DNA of 64,000 bases, taken from positions 434,001-498,000 of the forward strand of contig NW_026570262.1 in assembly GCF_019649055.1 (NCBI RefSeq), read 5' to 3'. The position numbers and the translations under genes were made by a program. Positions 35,601-45,336 of the stretch are shown piece by piece. Below the pieces are notes generated by a model. The model ran no database searches. It had not been told where the DNA came from and saw only the letters and a list, made by a program, of their open reading frames with translations. The stretch is from Paramacrobiotus metropolitanus. Lineage: Eukaryota > Tardigrada > Eutardigrada > Parachela > Macrobiotidae. Every line of letters begins with the position of its first letter. Positions within the stretch are counted from its first letter, which is position 1.

Positions 35601-36283
35601 GTCTTGTGATAAAAAAGCTATAAATATAAGCAGTTTTCTCCTTGTAATAATTTTTCGTTTTAATGGTTGCAGATTTTCGCGTATCCTACCTGGTTGACCG
35701 GCCGGACTACGTGTCGCTATGGCCCGGCGGCGACAATCCACAGGTTTACATCAAGCAGGAATGGTACGACTACTTCACCAGAGAGCAGTCGCATGTCGAT
35801 TATCCCCGCGATCAGAACTGGATCCGCGCGCTGCTCTTCAAGATCATCGACGAGCACGCGCTGCTCCACATGTGCCTGCAGCATCGCCAGCGCGAACGGC
35901 AGGGAGTGCGGGTCGCACAGCATACCTTGCTCAGCACCGGCTTTCTCAAAATACTCGAAGGTAATGTACTTCGTACCGTTTTTTCGAAAATGCGTAAAGC
36001 TGCTGTTATCTTAAATATCTTGGATCTCACGTCAGTGAAAACATTTGTTCGATCTTGCAAGTTTTGTGAAGATTATTTGGAATTTCACGTAGAATTCATA
36101 CGGTGTCGCGGTTCGATTTGCTTCGATACGGAGTCGTTATTGTACACCTTCGCTGATTGGTTTAAAGACTACAAGCGCAACATCAACCGGAAAGGCATCC
36201 TCGACCAGGATCCGGCCACGCTCAAACCCAACCGTCTACGAACGGCCAGACGGAAGGGATATGGTCGCAGTACCATGCAGTAG
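29693..36283 (+). CDS. Unrecognised protein, seven exons, all introns phase 1
   Basis: I do not recognise the family. Exons: 29693-30272, 30895-30975, 31144-31458, 31929-32048, 33910-34071, 35673-35960, 36072-36283, giving 1758 nt (585 aa). All six junctions are phase 1 with GT-AG ends. Seen in order: a basic Thr/Arg-rich start; a compact Cys-containing segment (residues about 29-130); an acidic stretch (DSDGEMEFVDDNDAGD); a Lys-rich exon 2 (KCKPKKFSKRPK); an all-helical exon 3 (LASMQLIKVYLHQ, CSKLVKKFHEKHF, CALLELIDKEFL); a highly basic exon 5 (RRLKQRKKEERKRIR) running into a Pro-rich segment; a helical exon 6 (WIRALLFKIIDEHALLHMC); and a basic C-terminus. The composition suggests a nuclear or nucleic-acid-associated protein (inference). 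The last intron (111 nt) stays open in frame and could be retained. Intron 4 holds a copia-type element; intron 5 holds an antisense tRNA. Confidence 0.7.
32161..32459 (-). repeat. 3' LTR of the copia-type element
   Basis: 299 nt, bounded by TGTTAGAA and TTCTAACA-type inverted ends. Matches 33587-33885 except at 32319. Confidence 0.95.
32536..33492 (-). CDS. Gag polyprotein of copia-type element
   Basis: 318-aa structural protein that would form the virus-like particle. The N-terminus (GSNYARWRVEVEDVLTGEGVW) is the typical start of Ty1/copia Gag (UBN2/DUF4219-type), followed by the helical Gag core (FFGLKWKDNDDVNTFMSTLH, LSSLPVEYGPFVASWN). Residues about 227-265 are an expanded run of NRSD/SDRS units encoded by a TCGGATCGG-type minisatellite. 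Two CCHC zinc knuckles follow at residues 277-290 (CNYCGMEGHTTRQC) and 296-309 (CANCGIVGHKAQYC). The frame is fully open and ends in its own stop just before the polypurine tract, with no pol frame after it. It is therefore a complete stand-alone Gag, not a truncated polyprotein read into nonsense. Confidence 0.93.
   Translation of the reverse strand: MATLKEIKVTVLNGSNYARWRVEVEDVLTGEGVWSIVDGSNKIPRDDPADEKKHAAYNKWISGDGKARSILRATLDEVTFNQVRDCATSAEILDRIKELREPKTGCDLMTAMTEFFGLKWKDNDDVNTFMSTLHVLASKIDACGKAVKTSDEWLISKTLSSLPVEYGPFVASWNMMAGPDPKMSVFREKLMLTEQMIKTQEENRGYLKGPFGSAYSSYNQRERENPNRSNRSDRSNRSDRSNRSDHFNRSDHMNRSDRSDRPTDLTNQTDQTDQFQCNYCGMEGHTTRQCPTCPACANCGIVGHKAQYCRRERVRESM
33576..33586 (-). promoter_or_regulatory. 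Primer-binding site matching the anticodon arm of elongator tRNA-Met
   Basis: Directly inside the 5' LTR the plus strand reads GTCTCATAATC, continuing TG into the LTR. This equals the anticodon arm (CAU loop) of eukaryotic elongator tRNA-Met as I know it. The element RNA would therefore pair with an internal tRNA segment, as in half-tRNA priming known from Drosophila copia. Confidence 0.65.
33587..33885 (-). repeat. 5' LTR of the copia-type element
   Basis: 299 nt and the upstream LTR in element orientation. It must hold the element's promoter and polyadenylation signals, which I could not pinpoint. Confidence 0.95.
34761..34770 (-). terminator. RNA polymerase III terminator of tRNA-Pro
   Basis: An A8 run on the plus strand gives T8 on the transcribed sense strand a few bases after the tRNA 3' end. 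Confidence 0.75.
34772..34843 (-). tRNA. tRNA-Pro (AGG)
   Basis: 72-nt cloverleaf on the minus strand: acceptor stem GGGACAG paired with CTGTCCC; D-arm region TAGTCTAGGGGTATGAT; anticodon stem-loop CCGC-TTAGGGT-GCGG with anticodon AGG; T-arm CCGGG-TTCAATT-CCCGG; and discriminator C, as usual for tRNA-Pro. There is no intron and CCA is not encoded. It lies antisense within intron 5 of the unrecognised gene. Confidence 0.95.
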
Positions 36284-37020
36284 TGATCGACGTATTGTTT
36301 CAAATACGATTACTCTTTCCCTAGTTTTTTTTTAAGTTTTTAACGAGCAATGGCAGCTGATGGAATGGACATTGCATCAGCGTTTGTTTTCCTGTGGTTT
36401 GCATTGCGACCTATGCTAATCAGCTATGCCTTGTACAGGTCTGCAGATAAACTGTTAACCAGCGATGGCGTATAGTGTCCAAGTCAGGCTGGTACAAAGA
36501 ACATTGCTTGGTTTATGGTGCCAATTTTTGAACTTTCCATCAGTTATACAGCAGCTGCCGGCAGCGCAGTGGGCAGTATTTGGTACAAGACTGTTTTATT
36601 GCTTGTTAGCTCGTTTTTTTAGTTTAGTTTATTCATTAAGCGGACAAACCCTTGAGGCACTTACAAGTCTGGTCAATACACTGCTTGAACAAAAACAGAA
36701 ATACAAAAACTACCAGAAATGTTTAGATTTCAACGATGAATGCTAAGTCTTAACAGAACCGTATCCAAACAACTCGTTTCTGCTTCGCAGTTCGCACTAC
36801 TTTGTTAAGAAACCCTTCAGCCTCTTCGCTCCTCTTGATTGTCTTTCCAGTTCGTAGTTTTGACGCAGGTACATCCAGACGTTCTTTCCAGCGGAAATCG
36901 TACCTCATGCCAATGTCCTGGAATGAAACAAGATTGCACATGTATACTGGCACATCAAAACCGTCTTGGTTGCGAATCTTGTACAGCTACATGCCTATTG
37001 TCTGAAGTCGCATAATCTTT
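36284..37020. other. Intergenic; possible minus-strand coding fragment
   Basis: On the minus strand, about 36990-36750 stays open and looks protein-like (KIRNQDGFDVPVYMCNLVSF, then RYDFRWKERLDVPASKLRTG and Lys-rich text). There is no recognisable family and no certain exon ends. An AG and a GTACG site inside it make its exon limits ambiguous. Confidence 0.25.
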
Positions 37021-38495
37021 TTAATAATCATGTGTTGCAAAGAACGCTTTTAGTTGGGTCCGGATGTTTCTCAAACTAAGAATAAGGAAAAGCGGATCAA
37101 GCGCGGCTTGCAGCATAAATATGGTGGCTGTGACTTCGTAGATGGTCCCATCCCAATATCCCGCTAGTAAATTCAACTTGAAGAAGACAAGATTGGGTGT
37201 CCAGCAGACAAGAGCCGTGATGGTTAAGGCCGTGTATATGATATAGCCAATGGATCGCTTCCGGTGGGAAACCGGGGCCTTACTACCGACAGCGCCACTC
37301 GGTCGCGCAGGGTCTTTGGTCCGCATTCCACTGATGAGTGCGATGCTTCTATCAGCGGTTTCCTCATTTGCAAGGACGCGCTTATGTCGTTTATAGATCA
37401 CATAAGGAAAAGCGCCAAAAATGACGGTCGCCGGCAGAACATAACACCAGAACTCGGTGAATACGATGAGCGGATATTGTGCGCCAACGGTCAATAGGCA
37501 CGATGATGATGATTGCTGATGCCGGTACCTGAAAAGACTGTATTATTAAGGAATTCCGGTATCTGCGTTATTTTGGTACTTACTGTAGCGTTGTACAATA
37601 CGTACTACATGGTACTGTACATTTGTCTTTCGTTGGTGTTTTGAATCGCATGAATTGTGTTCCAAGAGAATAAATTACGATGCATTGCTTAGAAACAATC
37701 GAAGTATGCATATTGCTGTTCAAGTACCACAGATCTATGTTTACTGTGCTGATACGTTGCTGCCGGAGCTTCTCCACTCGAACTGCTTGTTCAGCGCTTC
37801 GAGGAAGCTTCGAGCAGACTAGGTCTGCAACAACCAGTCATAACACAGTAAACCCATTAGAGTGATTAGACCGCCTTATTTTCACTTTATTATGTGGACA
37901 GATCGTTATGTAAACTCGTGCTGATATGAACTATGAAAGGAAGAAAACTTATTGAAAGGAAGTACTTATTGATTCTCTCTCTCTAATATGTACAGTACCA
38001 TAGCGCATCGCGAATAATCTCAGGAAGTTGGAGAGTATGAATGTACACCCAACTACCCAAACATATGCACACAGCTGTGGCTCTCGTATGCCGAAACTTG
38101 TAGCTCATGGGAAAGGTTACCGCCCAGACGCGATTAACGGTGATCAGCGCGTGCGCATGGTACATTCCGGGGTTGATGATGTACAGAACGTACAAATAGT
38201 AGGAACACGTGAAATACGACAGATTCCAGCCGCCCGCCACCGTGGAGATTACGTCGAAGGGTTTAATCAGTAAAACGTGGAGGAGGTTGGCCGACATTAG
38301 ATTCAATAAATAAATGTTAAACGGTGTTGGTGAGGCGTTCGCTCGGAAAAACGTTAAGAGTACCAGTAGATTCAAGATGGCGGTAACGGCGGCGATGATC
38401 AGCGTAACGATCGCAAATGTATTCCACTGTACCGGCGGCTCCGAAGACGCGCACGTCTCAAAAGCGGAGACGTTGCTACTTCCGTTCGTGTTCAT
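37021..38495 (-). CDS. Rhodopsin-type GPCR, copy A
   Basis: Orphan-like seven-helix receptor in two minus-strand exons, 38495-37999 and 37528-37021, joining in phase 2 (W|YRHQQ) to 334 aa. An extracellular N-terminus with sequons (NGSS, NVS) precedes TM1 (FAIVTLIIAAVTAILNLLVL). TM3 ends in NRVWAVTFP where class A receptors usually have DRY. The TM3 Cys (FTCSYYLYVLY), TM6 CWTPN and TM7 DPLFLIL (in place of NPxxY) are visible. The second intracellular-to-TM6 loop is Ser/Lys-rich. The ligand cannot be inferred; the shape fits peptide-receptor-like invertebrate orphans. No lesion was seen. It is a tandem paralog of copy B with an identical intron position. Confidence 0.9.
37757..37835 (+). repeat. 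Dispersed coding repeat, partial copy 2
   Basis: One frame reads PLELLVQRFEEASSRLGLQQ, resembling the LELL(V/I)QRF block of the copies at 21.1 and 42.4 kb. Only about 80 nt are alignable. Confidence 0.45.
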
Positions 38496-38870
38496 GGGAG
38501 AAATTGTTGCAGCTGTGGATCAAAGTTGCGGGAAGCGGAAACCTTTTTGTACTAATTCAAGCTGGAAGAAGTTATTAATTTGCCTTGTAGTTTTTTCACG
38601 CCCAATGCTTCTGTATCGGTGATGTGGCTTTGCTGTAGCATGCAAAATGCTTGGTAAGAGAAGCGCACTGCGATGATGATGTGCAGTTGTGTACATAGCC
38701 TCCCTTTGCGAACGAACCGGTATCATGTTCGGTACGTCATCTACGGTGGGTTTTGTTGCAGATATTGTTCATACTATGTTGTTATCCGTATTGACACAAG
38801 TTTTTCGCTCACCGTGAAATGATTGGATGGAGATTGCGTAGTTTGCCAACACTGGCTTTAACAAAATATA

Positions 38871-39984
38871 CAGCCCTGCTACGCCAAGTTCGGACACTTG
38901 CATAAAATAAATTAAAAAATAATTTTCTTCGTTATAATGTTTTTCTTTTAACACTTTTCTAGTGTAACTTTTCATTGCGGATCTAACGATACCAAAACTG
39001 GAATCTTTCGACATATTACTGAGCAGGTAGGCGGTGATTAAGTGGCGGGGCTGTGCTGGTTTTTTGGGTGCTTATAACTGTCCCTCTAGAAACTTCACGA
39101 ACCTGAATTTTTAAGTGAAATATTTTGGAAACTGTATAACTACCCGAATGGTGTTCGTTGCAGTTCAATAACTCAGCCCTGTGCAATCGATCCTCGAGGT
39201 GACCTGAAACCAAAGTTGGTCTCCCATAGACTTGTATGTTATAACACACCCGCTGAAGAACGTGGTTGCCTAGCGTACAAATGTGGATGATTTGAAGTTG
39301 ACCGCTTCCATAGGTGAAACATGGGTCAGGTTACACGATTTTAATGAGTCGACAGCTATTTACCACACAGGCGGGAAAATGCGTGCACCGGACAGCTGGA
39401 AGAAAAACCTAACAAAGCAGTGTCTAGAAAATGTTATCATTGATATCATAATTCGTTGGGACGATACGTATCCGTTTTTTTGTGGGAATGAAAAACCTGA
39501 AGTAGACGCACAGTCATCTATAAACAAGATTTTATCAAGATTAGACACTTGTGACTGCTCACGGCTGTACGGCTAGCGCCCGAAAAAGGTCATCCTATAT
39601 TTTGACGGTGCCCGCACGAAAGCTGGAAAGGTCACGTAGTCTTGGTAGAAATGGGGATGTGTTAAGCACCATCCGCAAGTGAATTGATCGGCAAACTCCA
39701 TAAATTTAACTAATCTAGACTAGAGAAGGTGTGGAATTTTTTAACGAATTGTGAAAAGGGAGATGCATCCCTGAACAGATGGGTCGAGCGGTATTTGGAA
39801 GCTGGTCCGTTCTAGTTTAGACCTCACTGTAATTCGGGGCATGCTTTCAGCATAAAAACTCTTAATGAAAAAGTTGCTGGATACATACGCTGATCATACA
39901 AAAATGAGAGGCAGTTTTAATTCTTAATGGGTGACTTTTGATAATTTTTCGATGAAAGTGTCCGAACTTGGCGTAGCAGGGCTG
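38871..39984. mobile_element. Tc1/mariner-type transposon relic, rearranged
   Basis: 1114-nt element with perfect 29-nt terminal inverted repeats (38871-38899 and 39956-39984, beginning CAGCCCTGCTACGCC), each abutting TA. On the minus strand, 39249-39016 encodes a transposase-like helix-turn-helix piece (GRPTLVSGHLEDRLHRAEL, then VSRGTVIST). On the plus strand, 39283-39576 encodes a stretch like the transposase core (GETWVRLHDFNES, GGKMRAPDSWKKNLTKQC). The two halves face opposite ways and later sequence is broken by stops, so it cannot make a transposase. Confidence 0.75.
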
Positions 39985-40219
39985 TAATTTAAAATCTGGG
40001 AATTTTCTGAGCTTCTTGGAAGTGTGCTGTAAAAAGGTGCAAAAACGCCACAAAAGTTATTTTAGTGCAAATTCGTTTTCGATGTTGTAGTTATGGTTTT
40101 TGCACCGTCCGGTGCGGCTGTGTTTGATTGGATACCCTCCGCTTCGGTTGCAGTCAAAGTCAGTAAGTCAGTGACATCAGGATTTTTTGGTCGAATATAC
40201 AGTATGACAACTTAAACAA

Positions 40220-43200
40220 TCATTTGCAACACCAAAACGCCTTCAGCTGGATGCGAATGTCTTTCAAACTAAAAATGAAGAAAAGAGGATCAAGCGCAGC
40301 TTGCAGCATAAACATGGTGGCAGTGATCTCGTAGACGGTCTCATCCCAGTATCCCACTAATAAGTTCATTTTCAAGAAGACCAGATTGGGAGTCCAACAA
40401 AAAAGAGCTGCCATGGTTAAGGTCGTATATATGATATGTCCACTGGATCGTTTTTGACGGGAAACGGAAACCCTGCTGCCGATACCACCGCTAGGTCGTG
40501 CGGAATCCTTACGGAGAATTCTACCGGCTGTAGCGTTGTAACCAGTGGTTTCGTCATTGGCAACCATCCGCTTGTGTCGCCTATACATTACATATGGGAA
40601 AGCACCAAAAATGATGCCTGCTGGTAGAACAAAACACCAGAACTCGGTGAAAACGATGAGCGGGTTCTGTGCGCCTGCACTAACGGTCAGTATGCAGGAC
40701 GACGTCGATTGCTGATGCCGATACCTGCAATCCAGAGAAACTGGTTCCATAATTTTCATTTGGTACTTAATTCAATAATCGCGCTACTCAGCGGAACCAA
40801 TGGGCAATGAGATTTGAAAAACCTATGAGTTGTAGCCTTTCATTTGTGCTTGCATGTATCTGAAAAATTAGTTTTTCGAGAAATTTTAAAAAATCTTGTA
40901 AGATTTTGGGCTCAACATTAAATCTAACTTTCTAATTTAATTTTCGTTTTGATTTCGTACTGTAACAGGCAAGCGCGAGGAGATCACGAGTGCACTTTAT
41001 TGACAAATAAAGGGGGAACAATGCTGCGTAATAGCAGAAAGCAAGAACAAAGCACTGATGGCTAAGCAAGCAAGTGAATGCTAGAAAGGTTCTTGAGCGT
41101 CCGTCAAGACGTGAAAGAAGCAACTGGCGGCAAGCACGTGCTGTGTGCCGTCAGCTGTGTGTTGAAGCGCAGACTGGACTCTATCCAACGCGAGCGTATG
41201 AACGCTGAGTCATACTGCGAGAGAGGAACGAGAGAGCAAGTGTGGCTCAGTGTATGCGCTGCGTATATCCGCTTCAGCGGATGAGTGCAGTGCAGCAGCA
41301 CACGTACGTACAGCGAGAGAGGCGATAACGGCAAGCAATGGTGCAAGTACGTCCAGTGTGGACCGTACGCACCAGGCGCAGTCGTACGCCTCTGACAGTA
41401 CTTACATGTACAGTGTACTTCGCAGAGGGCCTCTAGTTTTCCCGTCTGTACGTTAAGGGAAATCTTGTTTCCCCCGCACAGCTATTAAAGCGGATGGATA
41501 TTGTCTAGGGTGACACTATAGGCACCCCAAAAACCGCCGTTTACTATAGGCACCCCTTTTCCGCACCCCGTTAATTAAAGGCACCCTTATCTTATTAATT
41601 GATTCTTTCGTGCACCCTGTTTTTTATAGGCACCCCTATGAAATTTTAGCATATTATACTGTAATTGTAGTGTTAGAACCTAGATACGGTAATGTTGAAA
41701 ACTACTGCTTGTACGCTGTTGTTGTGCAAGATCGCCACGGGAAAGGTCGTCCAGTTGCACTTTGTTTTATGTCATATGAAAGGAACCACTATATCGACGC
41801 GTTTTTCACCGCCTTTAAAAACTACCACAAAGACACAGTGGAAAAACTTTGGTGTCCGAAAAGAACCCAAGGAGGCCACCCGGTGTTCGAAAAGAACCGA
41901 CAGAAAACCGGCATCCGAAATTACATACAATTTCGAAACGAAACATCAAAATTACCGCCGACGATGCCATCCTCATTAGATCTAAGTTAGCAGATCAGCC
42001 TCACCGCCCGATCATCGGATGGAAAGCCTGATTCTGTCTGTATGCGAGTATCTGTATGAGACTGACGCTCGTACAGTACATGAAATCATCTTCGAATTCT
42101 GTATCCGAAATATGCTATTAAAGGGTGCCTATAAAATACATTGACAGAGTGTTTCTATTTAATAAACAGAAAAGGGTGTCTATAAATTACGGGGTGCGAG
42201 AAGGGATGCCTATAATAAACGAGGGTGTAAGGGGTGCCTATAGTGATTTCCTATTGTCTAACCGATTCACGATGTTGAGGCTATCTGTCCGGACCAGCTT
42301 ACCATTAGCGCAGGATGACTGCCAAAATGACTGCGCACATTATCGGAAACTGTTTTTAATCCTGATTTTAGTTTTCGTTCTTCTTCGTACGACACGTTCT
42401 AACAAGTTAGGCCTGCGATCAGGCCGCACAGTGTTCCGTTGTTTCTCGATCTCGAGCTGCTTCGAGATCTCGCATTCTTTTCAAACCTGAACAGTCATTT
42501 GCTACCTGGAAGCGCTGCACAAGCAGTTCCAGTTGAGATCGATGCTTTAAAAGCATCGTTTTACTACGATCTAAGCATGTAATACAGTAAACCGAATCTG
42601 ATATTTGGTGTACCGGTAATCTATGAATTGTGAGAAGCCGCCTCTACGCGGTAGCGCATAAGGAATTCGAGCTGACTGAATGTTTTAACGTTATCGCTAC
42701 AGTACATACAGCCTGTACAGGTACAGTTGATACAGTACCATAGTGCATCGCAAGTAATCTCGGGAAGCATGAGAATATGGATGTACACCCAGTTGCCCAA
42801 ACACAGGCACACAGCGGCGGCTCTTGTATGTCGATACTTGTAGCTCATGGGAAAGGTCACCGCCCAGATGCGATTAATGGTGATTAAGGCATGCGCATGA
42901 TACATCCCGGGGTTGACGATGTACAAGACGTACAAGTAATACGTGCACATGGAGTAGGACAACTTCCACCCACCCGTCACCGTGGAGATCACGTCGAAAG
43001 GCTTAATCAGTAAAACATGCAGAAGATTTGCTGACAGCAGATTCACTAAATAAATGTTAAACGGGACATGGAACGCGTTCGCTCGGAAGAATGTTAAAAG
43101 CACCACTGTGTTTAAGATGGCGGTAATGGCAACGATGATAAGCATGACAATTGCAAAAGGATTCCATTGCTGCGGTAGTTCAAAAGAGGGGATCGTTCCG

Positions 43201-43235
43201 ATATCGGAGAAGTTGCTTGTTTCGTTCGTCTTCAT
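40220..43235 (-). CDS. Rhodopsin-type GPCR, copy B
   Basis: Tandem paralog of copy A: minus-strand exons 43235-42739 and 40724-40220, phase 2 junction at the same W|YRHQQ, 333 aa. The start MKTNETSNFS corresponds to copy A's MNTNGSSNVS. The frame stays open a further 94 codons upstream to 43517, but that part has no counterpart in A and is probably leader. Landmarks: TM1 FAIVMLIIVAITAILNTVVL, NRIWAVTFP in place of DRY, TM3 Cys MCTYYLYVLY, CWTPNLVFLK, and DPLFFIFSL in place of NPxxY. The intron is 2014 nt, against 470 nt in copy A, because it has taken in a Mutator-like element and a dispersed repeat copy. The ligand is unknown. Confidence 0.9.
41508..42251. mobile_element. Deleted Mutator-like element (MULE) in GPCR intron
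   Basis: 744-nt element flanked by exact 9-base duplications TATTGTCTA (41499-41507 and 42252-42260), the Mutator signature length. Ends are inverted: GG-CACTATAGGCACCCC at the left and its complement at the right, continuing imperfectly for over 100 nt as repeated CTATAGGCACCCC-type modules. The interior retains a transposase piece. Confidence 0.85.
41610..41990 (+). pseudogene. MULE transposase fragment
   Basis: The open stretch contains YCLYAVVVQDRHGKGRPVAL followed by CFMSYERNHYIDAFFTAF. This resembles the start of the MULE transposase catalytic domain, where a hydrophobic strand ends in an Asp and is followed by GxGxPVA. Only about 60 residues of a domain normally several hundred long remain, so it is not functional alone. 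Confidence 0.6.
42352..42572 (-). repeat. Dispersed coding repeat, copy 3
   Basis: Reverse-complement match of 21058-21285. The sense frame reads SQLELLVQRFQVANDCSG, then KRMRDLEAARDRETTEHC. It lies in the GPCR copy B intron, 100 nt from the MULE. Confidence 0.6.
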
Positions 43236-44324
43236 GAGAGTAAGATCCATAAACTGCGAGATCGTGAAGATGCTAGAAGCGGAAAACTTTCCGCATTTGG
43301 TGCTGGATGGAATTCGACATACCAGTAGACTTTTCACGCGCAAGTCACGGCGCTTCCTACTGAGTACAATGTATCTCGGAAATTCGTTCTGCTGTTTATA
43401 GCAACTGGGAAGAGAAATGCACGCAATGGTGGTCTCCCTAGGGAGCGGTATCGGTATCCCATCGTACTCTTTATCCTGGTTCTGCGGCAGATTAGTCAAA
43501 CAATTGTTATAGTCCATGCTGACATGTTTTTTGGTTACTTTAGAGTGTAGACTGAGTGGATAGCACTTTTACCTATTGCAAGCGGACGAGGAATTACAGT
43601 AAATTGTTAGGGAGAAATAGCAGATAATGATTTTACATAATAACCCTTTATTTTCAGTTGGTGCATGCATGTTTGTGCGAGACAACAGGAAAGGTTAAAT
43701 AAATCGATCAAAGCTGCTTTTTGATATTACTGTACACTGTTTAGTTTTTCGTTAAAAAGGTGTCATTTGCTCTGCAAATTGCATTGGCATTACGGGTGCT
43801 GTAACACCATCACCCCAACAAGAAGAGTTTTCATTTTTTATGCACGCTCATTCTCATGTATTGATTGTCATCGATAGTAACATTGTTATTTCCAAAAAAT
43901 TCATTGTAAAAACACCGGAAAAGTGTAATTCATAACTGCGGCCAGACTAGCCGATCCCCGATCAAGATAGCATAGAGGAAGTGTTTCTGTTATAAATGCT
44001 GTTTCGTTTTGGTACATAGTTTGTACTCGTATCATGATACTTATTAGAAAGCAATCTGCTGACCACGAATACGGACCCCAATACCGATCCAAATTAAAAT
44101 CGTGTTTGTATTGGTATTCGGCCTGCTTTTGAGTATTCGGCCGCTAGCGGCGGAAGTACGAAAAGCGAGCAACGTAACTGCCCTTGAAGCAGTTTTACCA
44201 CTTGCCACAAATGTCAAAATCACCACAACTATCTGTCGCATTTCAGTTCCAAAAAAAGTTTGACATTGTGAATTTAAATATTTATGATTCAGATTCGCTT
44301 TAGTTTATTTAAAAATGAAACTGG
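43236..44324. other. Intergenic / upstream of GPCR B
   Basis: 43236-43517 is an open leader extension of GPCR B. The remainder shows no supported gene. Confidence 0.4.
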
Positions 44325-45336
44325 CTACGTTAATGAAGTTGTATCTCCGGAAAAATATCTCTCGACGGCTGTTTTTAATTCTGCGACGTAAGATTTGAAT
44401 TTCCTCTCTTCTGACATTTGTGGGACAGTGGCTGCTTTTTCTGCCCGTCGGAGACGAACTTCCTCTTGCCAATCTTGAATGTCGCCGCCGTTGGCGCTGA
44501 GCCAGTCGTTCATGGCATCTTCATCATCTAGAATTCGAAAGCCCCGGTAATAGTTTGAAATGTTGTGCATAAAGACGAGCATCTAAATGTCCAAAAAGTA
44601 ATAAAATTTCTATGAAATTACGTAATCCAGCAATCAAATTTGACGTGACGTACTTACGGGAACTGTCGGAAAAAATAAAAAATTTAAAACTGAAAATCTT
44701 CAAAATCTAACACGAACCAAATCAGCGATATTTTCTCAAGAAATCAGAAATACTAGATATCTACAAGTAGAACTTAAACGTGCATTTGTATATACCGTAC
44801 ATCAACATACCGTACATCAACATCCATTTACGTAATTTTTTTAGATTATTTTGGTTGTTAAGCTTCTTACCGGATAAAACGGAGACATCGTCAGGAGCTT
44901 CCTGCTCGCCCTTCTTTCGCCCGTGCTCTCCTGCAGAAACCATGAAGGCCGCTGTCCGCTTGCGCATCGCCATTTGCTCAGCATGGGTCTTAGATTTCTG
45001 CTGACGCGTTTCATCGGCGCTCTTTACAAGAGTCAAAATTTCCTGGAGTAGCTGCTCCATCTTGTTGTAGTCCTCCTCCGTTCCACTTCGGAACTTCTTT
45101 TGCAGGTCGTTCGCCTGGAATGCCGTGATGAGCACGCTGAGTCTTTCTTTCACAGCTCGGACGTCCAGAGACTTTGAAAACAGAGCAGCATCGTTCAGAC
45201 TTTTCACCACATCCATCCACGCTTTCTCCTTGTTTTCAGCCGCATAGGGATTAAAATGTTGGACTTCACCCAACAAAGCCAAATCAGCTTTCGCGTAGAA
45301 TCGATTATAAGTTTTTTTAACTAGAGTTTTTTCCAT
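44325..45336 (-). CDS. Myb/SANT-like protein with coiled-coil tail, gene structure uncertain
   Basis: Exon 45336-44871 (minus) encodes an N-terminal region shaped like a Myb/SANT- or trihelix-type DNA-binding domain: LALLGEVQHFNPYAAENKEK, KAWMDVVKSLND, VRAVKERLSVLITAFQ. A helical segment (EEDYNKMEQLLQEILTLV) and an RKKG basic patch follow, ending VSVLSG at a GTAAGA donor. A second open stretch, 44582-44325, encodes a charged helical tail (DWQEEVRLRRAEKAATVP to VERYFSGDTTSLT). Its acceptor-proximal frame does not match the donor phase, so an intermediate exon is missing or there are two units. Proteins of this kind often come from DNA transposons, which would fit the surrounding mobile elements. 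That is inference. Confidence 0.5.

Noticed and set aside
35961-36071. Treating 35663-36283 as one uninterrupted exon
   Set aside because: The 111-nt segment is open in frame, but it is bounded by GT and AG, is phase 1 like the other five introns and reads unlike the flanking protein. Retention remains possible and is noted in the gene entry.
41078-41460. Overlapping short open frames near 41.1-41.4 kb
   Set aside because: Low-complexity, present on both strands, inside the GPCR B intron, with no splice or family support.
43236-43517. Extended N-terminus of GPCR copy B
   Set aside because: Open for 94 codons but without counterpart in copy A and without a signal peptide. The start at 43235 gives the same length as copy A.
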